6,292 nt of DNA from assembly GCA_910588235.1 (NCBI GenBank), contig CAJUOQ010000064.1:1-6292 (forward strand), given 5' to 3'. Shown in pieces: positions 1 through 6,018 of the stretch. How positions within the stretch are numbered: position 1 is the first letter of the stretch; the number at the start of each line of letters is the position of its first letter. The translations under genes were made by a program, and so were the position numbers. Below the pieces are notes generated by a model. That model had not been told where the DNA came from. It did not search any database and worked only from the letters and a program-made list of their open reading frames with translations. The stretch is from an uncultured Atopostipes sp. (GTDB lineage Bacteria; Bacillota; Bacilli; Lactobacillales; Carnobacteriaceae_A).

Positions 1-59
1 TAATGCGTAATTTTTACAACTTTCTTTGTTCGATTGGTTTGACAGACGCTTTTGGATAC

Positions 60-97
60 AAAAAAAGCACTCATCCTACTAAAGGACGAATGCTTTT
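60..97 (-). terminator. T-box intrinsic terminator
   Basis: A 15-bp stem (63-77 with 83-97) and a five-base loop (78-82) are followed on the minus strand by a U run at 60-66. Two positions pair only as G-U in RNA (70/90 and 73/87). The promoter-proximal strand of the stem overlaps the bases (CGTCCT, near 83-88) expected to close the T-box antiterminator, so the two folds exclude each other. This is the usual T-box attenuation switch. The remaining 1-59 holds leader sequence after the terminator, with no start codon or ribosome binding site on the minus strand. Confidence 0.93.
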
Positions 98-316
98 CAA
101 TCGCGGTACCACCTAAATTATATAAAGGAAGCTATCTCCTTTATATCTCTTTACGGCAAATCTAATGGCTTGCCCACCAAACAATCTGTTCGCTCCCAAG
201 CTACCTTCTGGTTTCCTTTATAAGGGTCTTCCACCAATGCCCTCTCTCTGGAATAAATAAAAACCATACTCTTCTTGTTCAACGCTTTAATGAGTTTATT
301 TCATTTGTTTTTTCTA
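60..316 (-). ncRNA. T-box riboswitch leader, valine-type specifier (GUA), probably for valS
   Basis: This leader RNA senses uncharged tRNA and controls a gene starting beyond the left edge. Read on the minus strand, the T-box sequence AGGTGGTACCGCG lies at 102-114 and contains the UGG that pairs with the tRNA acceptor end. Stem I shows the conserved AGAAGAGTA motif near 267-275, the AGAGAG bulge near 243-250, and a terminal-loop GGTGG near 231-235. A GGTTT/AAACC helix (261-265 with 210-214) closes above the specifier loop, where GAAG is followed by GTA (202-204), a valine codon. Stem III is probably the GGCAA/TTGCC hairpin at 155-174. A second hairpin of ATATAAAGGA and its complement spans 120-146. 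The leader ends in a terminator at 60-97 that competes with the antiterminator formed by the T-box. The family is certain. Valine specificity and valS rest on the GUA reading and on the common thiI-valS gene order. Confidence 0.93.
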
Positions 317-322
317 AAGTTC

Positions 323-350
323 ATTTTACCATTTTTTTCAAAAATATCAA
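323..350 (-). promoter_or_regulatory. Promoter of the T-box leader
   Basis: On the minus strand, TTGATA (345-350) is followed after 16 bases by TAAAAT (323-328). A TGG just ahead of the -10 makes it an extended -10 promoter. Transcription would start near 316, about 40 bases before the conserved Stem I motif. I see no convincing terminator between the thiI stop codon and this promoter, so some readthrough from thiI into the leader is possible. Confidence 0.8.
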
Positions 351-401
351 CTGTTTGCCCGCCCCAATGACAGGCGTTTTTCATTTCGACGCAATAAAAA
401 A

Positions 402-1622
402 TTAGAGTAACCCTTCAAACAGCTCTTCTTCTTGCTCTAAAGCAGATGTTTCCGGACCGATTGTTTCAATTTTGAGTCCGTCCATCGCGCGTTTGATTAA
501 ACCGTCCACATCGAGTGCTTTTTCATATTCGATGACTCTTTCAGCATCCGGTTTTGTTTTCGGACGCGGCGGTGTAAAGATTGTACAGCAATCTTCATAC
601 GGCAAGACCGATAGATCAAAGGTATCAATTTTTTGCGCGATCTCCACAATTTCCGTCTTATCCATCGCGACCAATGGACGTAAAATCGGTGTTGAAGTGA
701 CTTCGTTGATCGCATACATACTTTCCAGTGTTTGCGAAGCGACTTGTCCTAATGACTCTCCGTTCATAATCGCCAAACCTTTTCGTTGTTCACGAATTAA
801 GTCGGTTAGAATCATCATCATACGACGGGTTACGGTCATGATGTAACCTTCTGGAATTTCTTTTTTGATCTGTTCCTGAATTTCAGTGAAAGGTACATCA
901 ATAAATGTCACCTTACCACTATAACGAGCCAATTTCGCGGCTAAATCTTTCGCTTTTTGTAAAGCTTGTGGACTCGTGTAAGGGGGACTCGCAAAGTGAA
1001 CAGCCTCCACATCGATGCCTCGTTTCATGGATAAATAACCAGCAACCGGAGAATCAATCCCACCAGAAAGCATCAGCATTCCTTTACCTGCCGTTCCTAC
1101 CGGTAAGCCACCAGGACCTTGAATAGTTGCAACCGATAGATAAATACCATCCGCGCGCACTTCTGTCCGAACCGTTAAATCGGGCTCATCCATTTTAACT
1201 TCTAACTCGGGAAAGGCTTCAGCAACCGCCGCACCTAACATGCGGTTTAAGTCCATCGTATCATATTCAAATTCATGGTCCGCACGTTTCGTATTAATCT
1301 TAAAGCTTTTACCCGCTTCCACGAATGGACGGACAATTTCAATCGCCCCTTTTTCAGCGGCCGCTAATGATTTTTCAACTTGTAGTACGGGAGACATCGT
1401 TTGGATCCCAAAGATATCTTTTAAGCGTTCGATCACGTCATCTGCTGACTCCCCATTTAATTCGACATACATCCGATCCCGGAACCAGCTTGTTTCTGCT
1501 TGAGGAAAGGATCCTGCTAACGCGTTCTTCACATTACGACCGAGCGTATCGATGAAAAAGTTAATATTTTTTCCTTTTGTCGACAGCTCTCCGTAACGAA
1601 TCATAATTTGTGTTGGTTTCAT
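402..1622 (-). CDS. thiI: ThiI, tRNA 4-thiouridine synthase (no rhodanese domain)
   Basis: ThiI adenylates uridine 8 of tRNA and replaces its oxygen with sulfur to give 4-thiouridine; some homologues also supply sulfur for the thiazole of thiamine. The 406-residue protein has an N-terminal ferredoxin-like region (IMIRYGELSTKGKN near residue 6), a THUMP RNA-binding domain (about 60-165), and a PP-loop ATPase domain with SGGIDSPV at 186-193. Further conserved blocks are NGESLGQVASQT (about 287-298) and PYEDCCTIFTPP (about 341-352). The protein stops at the length of the B. subtilis form and lacks the C-terminal rhodanese domain with the second catalytic cysteine of E. coli ThiI. Sulfur is therefore probably handed over directly by the adjacent desulfurase. 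The start is the ATG at 1620-1622; an in-frame GTG at 1634 overlaps the AGAGGAG ribosome binding site (1634-1640) and cannot use it. Confidence 0.96.
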   Translation of the reverse strand: MKPTQIMIRYGELSTKGKNINFFIDTLGRNVKNALAGSFPQAETSWFRDRMYVELNGESADDVIERLKDIFGIQTMSPVLQVEKSLAAAEKGAIEIVRPFVEAGKSFKINTKRADHEFEYDTMDLNRMLGAAVAEAFPELEVKMDEPDLTVRTEVRADGIYLSVATIQGPGGLPVGTAGKGMLMLSGGIDSPVAGYLSMKRGIDVEAVHFASPPYTSPQALQKAKDLAAKLARYSGKVTFIDVPFTEIQEQIKKEIPEGYIMTVTRRMMMILTDLIREQRKGLAIMNGESLGQVASQTLESMYAINEVTSTPILRPLVAMDKTEIVEIAQKIDTFDLSVLPYEDCCTIFTPPRPKTKPDAERVIEYEKALDVDGLIKRAMDGLKIETIGPETSALEQEEELFEGLL

Positions 1623-1653
1623 TTGTCTCTTCACTCCTCTTTCATTTCAAACA

Positions 1654-2799
1654 TTATGCATTAATGACTTCAAATTTTTCTAAAACTTCCGCAAAAGCTC
1701 TGATAAATTCATCCACTTCTGCTTCCGTGTTGGTCGCTGAAAAGCTGACTCGATTCGCTGTTTCTGCGACCTTTTTTTCAACACCCATCGCACTTAACGT
1801 GCTGGATTCAGCATCCGTGGCGCGACTGGAACAGGCACTGGTTGTTGAAATATAGATCTCATACTCTTCTAAAGCATGCACGGTCACTTCCCCGCGAATA
1901 CCAGTAATCCCAAAACATAAAATATGCGGCGCTGGATTTGTAGGAGAAAAAATCGTTACTTTCTCCTGTTGTTCTAAATACTTCCGCAATTTATTTTGAA
2001 GTTTTCTTAAATGAGCTTGCTTCTGCGCTTGCTCTTCGAACACCAGACGGACGGCCCGGGCCATCGCTGCGATAGCCGGTAAGTTTTCCGTCCCACTACG
2101 CATATTTTTTTCCTGGCCTCCGCCTGTAAGTAAAGGCGCTAATTGTCGACCTTCTTTCAGATAGATAAAGCCGATGCCTCGAGGGGCTTTAAATTTATGC
2201 CCCGAGAATACCGCAATATCTACTCGGCTCTCTGGCCCTAAATGAAGATCGGTCAGACCTAATGCTTGGACCGCATCCACATGAAAATGAATATTGGGAT
2301 AGTCCGTGAGCACTGCACCAATCTCTTCGATCGGTTGGAGACTTCCTACTTCATTATTGACCGCCATAATCGAAACTAAAACCGTATCTTCTCGCAGGGC
2401 TTCTTTTAAATCTTCAACCGAGATGATTCCTTGCTCGTCGACAGGTAAATAAGTCACTTCCCAACCTAAATCTTCCAGCTGTTTCATCGTTTCATAAACC
2501 GCTGGGTGTTCGACACTGGAAGTAATAATGTGCTTACCAAAACGAGCTTTTTCGATGGCCGTTCCTTTAATCGCCCAATTATCGCCTTCCGTTCCGCCAC
2601 TTGTAAAATAAATTTCATCGGCCTTGACCCCAAGCGTCTGCGCGATTTGGACCCGCGCTTGTTGGAGTAATTTTGTGGGATTATCCCCTAGTTGGTGCAG
2701 ACTCGAAGGATTTCCGAAATAGTTTTCACTTACTTTTTGATAAGTTTCTAAAACAGAAGGATCAATGGGAGTTGTTGCACTATTATCAAAATAAATCAT
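1654..2799 (-). CDS. iscS: Cysteine desulfurase, IscS/NifS family (NifZ-like partner of ThiI)
   Basis: This PLP enzyme converts cysteine to alanine and carries the released sulfur as a persulfide. The 381-residue sequence begins with the family signature MIYFDNSATT. It has EHPAV (histidine at 98), HVDAVQ (PLP-contacting aspartate at 175), SGHK with the PLP lysine at 202, RSGTEN (235-240), and the persulfide cysteine in SACSS at 323. The ATG at 2797-2799 is preferred because AAAGGAA lies about ten bases upstream. An in-frame GTG three codons earlier nearly touches that site. Only 31 bp separate it from thiI, with no terminator between, so the two are co-transcribed. In B. subtilis the equivalent thiI-adjacent desulfurase (NifZ) is the dedicated donor for 4-thiouridine, and I infer the same here. 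Nothing nearby (no iscU, sufU or nitrogenase genes) suggests an iron-sulfur or nitrogen-fixation role. Confidence 0.95.
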   Translation of the reverse strand: MIYFDNSATTPIDPSVLETYQKVSENYFGNPSSLHQLGDNPTKLLQQARVQIAQTLGVKADEIYFTSGGTEGDNWAIKGTAIEKARFGKHIITSSVEHPAVYETMKQLEDLGWEVTYLPVDEQGIISVEDLKEALREDTVLVSIMAVNNEVGSLQPIEEIGAVLTDYPNIHFHVDAVQALGLTDLHLGPESRVDIAVFSGHKFKAPRGIGFIYLKEGRQLAPLLTGGGQEKNMRSGTENLPAIAAMARAVRLVFEEQAQKQAHLRKLQNKLRKYLEQQEKVTIFSPTNPAPHILCFGITGIRGEVTVHALEEYEIYISTTSACSSRATDAESSTLSAMGVEKKVAETANRVSFSATNTEAEVDEFIRAFAEVLEKFEVINA

Positions 2800-2837
2800 T
2801 TTATCCACTTTCCTTTAATCTCTAAGTTCAGTTGTTT

Positions 2838-2868
2838 ATTGTAACATGAATCGCATCACTTCTGTAAA
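2838..2868 (-). promoter_or_regulatory. Promoter of the cysteine desulfurase-thiI operon
   Basis: On the minus strand, TTTACA (2863-2868) precedes TACAAT (2838-2843), and TGT directly before the latter makes it an extended -10. The spacing of 19 is longer than ideal, so the extended -10 probably carries most of the activity. Transcription would start near 2831, about 30 bases before the desulfurase ATG. The site lies downstream of the folded element that closes the ezrA unit, so the sulfur genes have their own promoter. Confidence 0.65.
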
Positions 2869-2904
2869 ACAGTTCAAACAATCACTCTATTTTTACATAA
2901 AAGA

Positions 2905-2976
2905 AGCTAGGATAAAAGCCAAACCGCTCAAGCGTTCTGTAAACAACGCTTTTTAGAGAGGTGGTCTATCCCAGCT
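2905..2976 (-). terminator. Large folded intergenic element, probable ezrA terminator
   Basis: This 72-base block just after the ezrA stop codon folds into three stacked helices. The outer helix pairs 2905-2913 with 2968-2976 (AGCTGGGAT/ATCCTAGCT on the minus strand, one G-U). The middle helix pairs 2921-2925 with 2963-2967 (AGACC/GGTTT). A perfect 7-bp apical hairpin pairs 2930-2936 with 2945-2951 (AAGCGTT/AACGCTT) around an eight-base loop. On the minus strand the outer helix is followed by TTCTTTTATG, a modest U-rich tail consistent with termination. The GCTGGGAT ends resemble the GCTGGGACA...TGTCCCAGC palindromic intergenic repeats I recall from staphylococci, listeriae and enterococci. 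Membership of that family is inference. Confidence 0.65.
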
Positions 2977-2982
2977 AAAATT

Positions 2983-4701
2983 TTAATTTTCTTGTTGGTT
3001 TTCTTCTTCATACGTTTGCACGATTTCTTCATAAACACCCGGTGCGACATTTTCTAGTTTCTCACGCACTAAACGAAGCGCCGTTTCATAGTCATAATCA
3101 TCATTAAAGAGAGATTCACTATAACGAATTGTCTCTAAGATGCCTTTATGGGAGTCTTTATAGCGGTATAAACGCTGTGAAACACGTTCGGTCAGTTCCA
3201 CTTGTCGAATCACTTCTTCAGTCATTTCTTCGAGTTGAGCGACATCTTCTGCGCAAATCTGATGCAGTTGTCGAATGTCCACCAGTTGAATCTTAGGACG
3301 AGAGAGTTCAGCCGCTAGCTGTTCCACTCGATCGGTCGTTGAGAAAAATAGTTCCAGATAATCGTCCGGTAAGCCTGGTAGGCGTTCATTTTCGATCCGT
3401 CTTTTCATACTATACATGGCTTCTTCCATCGCCAACATCCCGTCACGAAGTTCTAACTCTTCCGCGCGATAATCTTCTAAATAGTCTAAGATCTGATTAT
3501 ATTTTTCATTATAATAATCGAGACGATCAAACAACTCTTGTAACTGATGATGAGCCACAGAGAAAGGAAGCGCTGGATGCTTCACACGGTCTTCAATCAC
3601 ATCATAGTCTTCACGTGCTTCCTTGACTTGTTCGTCTAACTCTTCCACCTTTTCTTCTTCCTGATGGTTTAAAATATAACTTTGCGCAATGCGGTTCACA
3701 TTGATCGCTAAGCGTCGAGACTCGTCCGCTAAGTAGTAAATAGCTTTTTTAGTATCTTCTAGTAAAGCCAAGACTTTTGGTTTTGCTTCGATTTCGACTT
3801 CCATTTTTTGATACAATTTCTCAATCTCGAGCGCTAATGCATCGGCTTCTTTTTTCGCTTGGTCTAATTCCAAGGCACGAATACTTTCGTAAATGTGTTT
3901 GCGCTCTTGTTCAAGCGCTTGAATATCGGCTTCAATAGTATCATCGGGGAATAAGTAACCCGCCGCCATCATCTCTTCATAACCATTGGCTAAATCTTCC
4001 AGATCTTTCACGTAAGTTTCATCGACTAAATCTAAAATAGGTGGAACTTTATCCATTTGCTGTTCCGTCTCTTCGATATCCTCACTTAAGCTCTGCACGA
4101 CCGCTTTCGCTTCTTCGTGGTCTCCGGAAACCGTATATTCAGAAAACTCTGTAAAATCATCTTCCATTAAACGTAACTTATGTTCAAAACTTTCGGACGC
4201 CGGTCCGAACGAAAAACTATAAGCCAGTAAAGATTTGCGGACTTCATGATATCTTTTCTTAATCGCATCAATTTTTTCTAAATTGGCTTGTTCACGTTCA
4301 ATTAACTCTTGCAATGATTTTTGTAATTCTGCCATATCGCTTTTGATTTCAGCAATCATTGTTTCCGCAGCTTCTTGATGTCTTTTCGACTCTGTTAGAC
4401 GATAACGGTCGGTCGCTTGTTCGGCATCAAATAAATAATTTTCCAGTTGTGGATACTTCTCAGCCTTAATCTCATGCCAGAATTTTTCTAATTTTTTCCG
4501 CACTTCTAACGATTGTCCCGTAATGTTCATCTCACTGACTTCTTTTAACTCGTCATAGGGGGCTTGATCTAGCACTTCATTTTTTTCTTTATCCAAATCA
4601 TCGATTTGTTTATAATATTTGTTGCGTACAAAGTAAGTAATCAGGGCAGTGACCGCAATCAAGACAACAATAACGATTAATGTAATTTGTAACGGACTCA
4701 T
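2983..4701 (-). CDS. ezrA: EzrA, septation ring formation regulator
   Basis: EzrA is a membrane-anchored regulator of FtsZ-ring assembly in Firmicutes and takes part in linking cell-wall synthesis to division. The 572-residue protein has a single N-terminal membrane segment at about 4-25, rich in V, I, L and A and flanked by charged residues on the inner side (RNKYYK). The rest is a long, highly charged, largely helical region typical of EzrA's spectrin-like repeats. B. subtilis EzrA is 562 residues, so this is full length. The C-terminal end keeps the family block ESLFNDDYDYETAL (about 528-541). The region corresponding to the QNR patch reads QRLYRYK at 509-515. The ATG at 4699-4701 is chosen because GGAGG sits seven bases upstream and the membrane segment follows at once. 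An in-frame ATG 16 codons earlier lacks a well-placed ribosome binding site. The gene appears monocistronic, with its own promoter and a terminator-like element after it. Confidence 0.95.
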   Translation of the reverse strand: MSPLQITLIVIVVLIAVTALITYFVRNKYYKQIDDLDKEKNEVLDQAPYDELKEVSEMNITGQSLEVRKKLEKFWHEIKAEKYPQLENYLFDAEQATDRYRLTESKRHQEAAETMIAEIKSDMAELQKSLQELIEREQANLEKIDAIKKRYHEVRKSLLAYSFSFGPASESFEHKLRLMEDDFTEFSEYTVSGDHEEAKAVVQSLSEDIEETEQQMDKVPPILDLVDETYVKDLEDLANGYEEMMAAGYLFPDDTIEADIQALEQERKHIYESIRALELDQAKKEADALALEIEKLYQKMEVEIEAKPKVLALLEDTKKAIYYLADESRRLAINVNRIAQSYILNHQEEEKVEELDEQVKEAREDYDVIEDRVKHPALPFSVAHHQLQELFDRLDYYNEKYNQILDYLEDYRAEELELRDGMLAMEEAMYSMKRRIENERLPGLPDDYLELFFSTTDRVEQLAAELSRPKIQLVDIRQLHQICAEDVAQLEEMTEEVIRQVELTERVSQRLYRYKDSHKGILETIRYSESLFNDDYDYETALRLVREKLENVAPGVYEEIVQTYEEENQQEN

Positions 4702-4759
4702 CCAATTTCCTCCAAGCATCGGTAATCTCTTATAGTATTTAACGTTCATTTATTTTGAG

Positions 4760-4781
4760 CTTAATTCCTTATAGAATTAAG
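4760..4781 (-). repeat. Perfect inverted repeat in the ezrA 5' leader
   Basis: CTTAATTC (4760-4767) and GAATTAAG (4774-4781) are perfect 8-base complements around a six-base spacer. The repeat begins within a few bases of the predicted ezrA transcription start (about 4784). In RNA it would be a hairpin at the very 5' end of the message; in DNA it could be a repressor site. It has no following U run and is about 60 bases from the start codon, so it does not look like a terminator or an SD-masking hairpin. Its role is unknown. Confidence 0.6.
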
Positions 4782-4790
4782 GTTGGCCTT

Positions 4791-4799
4791 AGTATATCA
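4791..4799 (-). promoter_or_regulatory. ezrA promoter (extended -10)
   Basis: On the minus strand TGA is followed directly by TATACT (4791-4796), an extended -10 element with five of six consensus bases. No good -35 is found at the usual spacing. Transcription would start near 4784 and give a leader of about 80 bases. An alternative reading takes the overlapping TTGATA as a -35, but no acceptable -10 follows at 16-18 bases. The site lies within 30 bp of the divergent reductase promoter, so the two may interfere. Confidence 0.6.
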
Positions 4800-4814
4800 A
4801 AAAAATGGCGCTTA

Positions 4815-4823
4815 TGTTATAAT
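4815..4823 (+). promoter_or_regulatory. Promoter of the methionine sulfoxide reductase gene
   Basis: TGT followed by a perfect TATAAT (4818-4823) forms an extended -10 promoter. The -35 position shows no good match, which extended -10 promoters tolerate. Transcription would begin near 4830, so the palindrome at 4836-4853 falls inside the start of the transcript. Confidence 0.72.
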
Positions 4824-4835
4824 AGTTGTTAAAAT

Positions 4836-4853
4836 ATTTCACTTGAGTGAAAT
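4836..4853. promoter_or_regulatory. Operator-like palindrome ATTTCACTTGAGTGAAAT
   Basis: Two perfect 8-base arms (ATTTCACT and AGTGAAAT) flank a two-base centre, and the symmetry continues imperfectly into AAAAT/ATTTT on both sides. The site lies about 6-23 bases after the predicted start of the reductase transcript, where a bound dimeric repressor would block initiation. I do not recognise it as a consensus for a named regulator. It could instead form a hairpin in the mRNA, but a two-base centre is too short for a loop without opening inner pairs, so a DNA operator is more likely. Confidence 0.55.
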
Positions 4854-4886
4854 TATTTTCTGAAATACGTAAGGAGAAGGATAAGA

Positions 4887-5354
4887 ATGGAACAAACAAT
4901 CAATCAGGAGCTGGTACTGAAACAATTTGCAGCTTTGATCGAAGACGAACCCAATGGGATCGCAAATTTAAGTAACGCTTCCGCTTTTTTAAATGAATTG
5001 CTCCCCGAGATTAATTGGGTCGGCTTTTATTTATGGGACGAAAACGATGAAGAACTCATTTTAGGCCCTTTCCAAGGAAAAGTCGCTTGTATCCGCATTG
5101 ATTATGGGAAAGGCGTTTGCGGAACTGCTTTTGAGAAAAAAGAAACGATGATTGTCCCAGATGTCAACGAATTTCCTGGACATATTGTCTGCGATGCCGT
5201 GAGTCAATCAGAAATTGTGGTTCCTTTAGTCAAAGACGGCAAAGCAATAGGTGTGTTGGATATCGATGCCCCAATCAAAGATCGTTTTAGCACCGCCGAT
5301 CAAGAGCTTCTTGAAGGCGTTGTTGACATTTTAATGAATCATTCAACCATTTAG
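4887..5354 (+). CDS. msrC: Free methionine-(R)-sulfoxide reductase, GAF-domain (fRMsr/MsrC)
   Basis: This small cytoplasmic enzyme reduces free L-methionine-(R)-sulfoxide, normally with thioredoxin as reductant, and so recovers methionine after oxidative damage. The 155-residue protein is a single GAF domain. It carries the three family cysteines at 68 (KVACIRI), 78 (GKGVCGTA) and 102 (GHIVCDA). Their spacing of 10 and 24 matches E. coli MsrC Cys84, Cys94 and Cys118. The substrate-pocket acids also align: Glu109 in SEIVVP, and Asp125 and Asp127 in VLDIDAP. All catalytic positions are present, so this is an enzyme and not merely a GAF ligand sensor. Two overlapping ribosome binding sites (AAGGAG and AAGGAT) precede the ATG. 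It is transcribed alone, divergently from ezrA and convergently with rpsD. Regulation through the palindrome in its leader is inferred. Confidence 0.95.
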   Translation: MEQTINQELVLKQFAALIEDEPNGIANLSNASAFLNELLPEINWVGFYLWDENDEELILGPFQGKVACIRIDYGKGVCGTAFEKKETMIVPDVNEFPGHIVCDAVSQSEIVVPLVKDGKAIGVLDIDAPIKDRFSTADQELLEGVVDILMNHSTI

Positions 5355-5361
5355 CGCAATA

Positions 5362-5390
5362 AAAAAAGACTGGAAATTCCAGTCTTTTTT
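5362..5390. terminator. Bidirectional terminator between msrC and rpsD
   Basis: A near-perfect palindrome has GACTGG (5368-5373) and CCAGTC (5379-5384) around AAATT, flanked by seven A on the left and six T on the right. It therefore reads as a GC-containing hairpin with a U run on either strand. It starts eight bases after the msrC stop codon and lies 22 bases beyond the rpsD stop codon, so it serves both convergent transcripts. Confidence 0.93.
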
Positions 5391-5412
5391 GTTTATTTAA
5401 TTTTTGTACGAA

Positions 5413-6018
5413 TTAACGGTTGTAGAACTCAACAACGTATGATTCGTCGATTTCAGCAGGCATTTCTTCACGTTCTGGTAAACGTGTCATTTTACCTTCT
5501 AATTTCTCTTCATCAAATTCTAAGTAGTCTGGACGACCAAATAGAGATTCAACGGATTCAGTGATGATCGATAAGTCTCTAGATTTTTCACGTACACCAA
5601 TAACTTGTCCCACTTGAACGGTGTATGATGGAATATCTAATCTTTTTCCATCGACTGTAATGTGGCCATGGTTTACTAATTGACGAGCTTGACGACGAGT
5701 TGTCGCATAACCTAAACGGTAAACTAAGTTATCTAAACGTTGCTCGAGTAAAATCATAAAGTTCGTACCGTGCTCACCTTGACGAATTTTACCTGCTTCT
5801 AAGAATAAGTTAAAGAATTGACGTTCATTCAATCCGTATAAGAAACGTAATTTTTGTTTTTCTTTTAACTGTAGTCCGTACTCTGATAAGTTTTCACGGC
5901 TAGTTGGTCCGTGTTGACCTGGAGCGTATGGACGACGTTGTAATTCTTTTCCTGTACCTGATAAAGAAATCCCTAAACGACGTGATTTCTTCCAAGTTGA
6001 TCCTGTAAATCTTGACAT
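5413..6018 (-). CDS. rpsD: 30S ribosomal protein S4
   Basis: S4 is a primary 16S rRNA-binding protein that nucleates assembly of the 5' domain of the small subunit, and in several bacteria it represses its own synthesis. The 201-residue protein starts MSRFTGSTWKKSRRLG and has the conserved RRPYAPGQHG block (28-37). The S4 RNA-binding domain lies at about 92-152, including RLDNLVYRLGYATTRRQARQ and HGHITVDGKR. There are no cysteines, so this is the zinc-free form. Length matches the 200-residue B. subtilis protein. The start is fixed by GGAGG seven bases before the ATG at 6016-6018; the frame stays open 23 codons further upstream, but that stretch is leader. Arginine codons are mostly CGT, as expected of a highly expressed gene. 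It appears to be transcribed alone from its own promoter. Confidence 0.98.
   Translation of the reverse strand: MSRFTGSTWKKSRRLGISLSGTGKELQRRPYAPGQHGPTSRENLSEYGLQLKEKQKLRFLYGLNERQFFNLFLEAGKIRQGEHGTNFMILLEQRLDNLVYRLGYATTRRQARQLVNHGHITVDGKRLDIPSYTVQVGQVIGVREKSRDLSIITESVESLFGRPDYLEFDEEKLEGKMTRLPEREEMPAEIDESYVVEFYNR

Noticed and set aside
301..384. A 27-codon minus-strand open frame between thiI and the T-box leader (begins MKNACHWGG)
   Set aside because: No ribosome binding site precedes its ATG, and it runs straight through the T-box promoter. It is best explained as chance.
363..400. Possible thiI terminator built on ACGCC/GGCG
   Set aside because: Only about four base pairs form and no U run follows, so I cannot call it a terminator.
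1623..1634. GTG start giving thiI four extra residues
   Set aside because: The GTG overlaps the last base of the AGAGGAG ribosome binding site, so that site cannot serve it. The ATG at 1622 fits better.
472..1855. Several plus-strand open frames of 70-125 codons opposite thiI and the cysteine desulfurase gene
   Set aside because: They lie antisense to two confidently identified genes, lack ribosome binding sites and recognisable motifs, and are shadow frames.
3339..3626. A 95-codon plus-strand frame opposite ezrA
   Set aside because: It is antisense to a conserved coiled-coil coding region, and its translation shows no domain or signal.
4826..4844. Rex-like site TTGTTAAAATATTTCACTT
   Set aside because: It resembles the Rex consensus TTGTGAAATATTTCACAA, but it is one base longer between the half-sites and has mismatches in the outer positions. 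The perfect palindrome at 4836-4853 explains the TTCAC half better.
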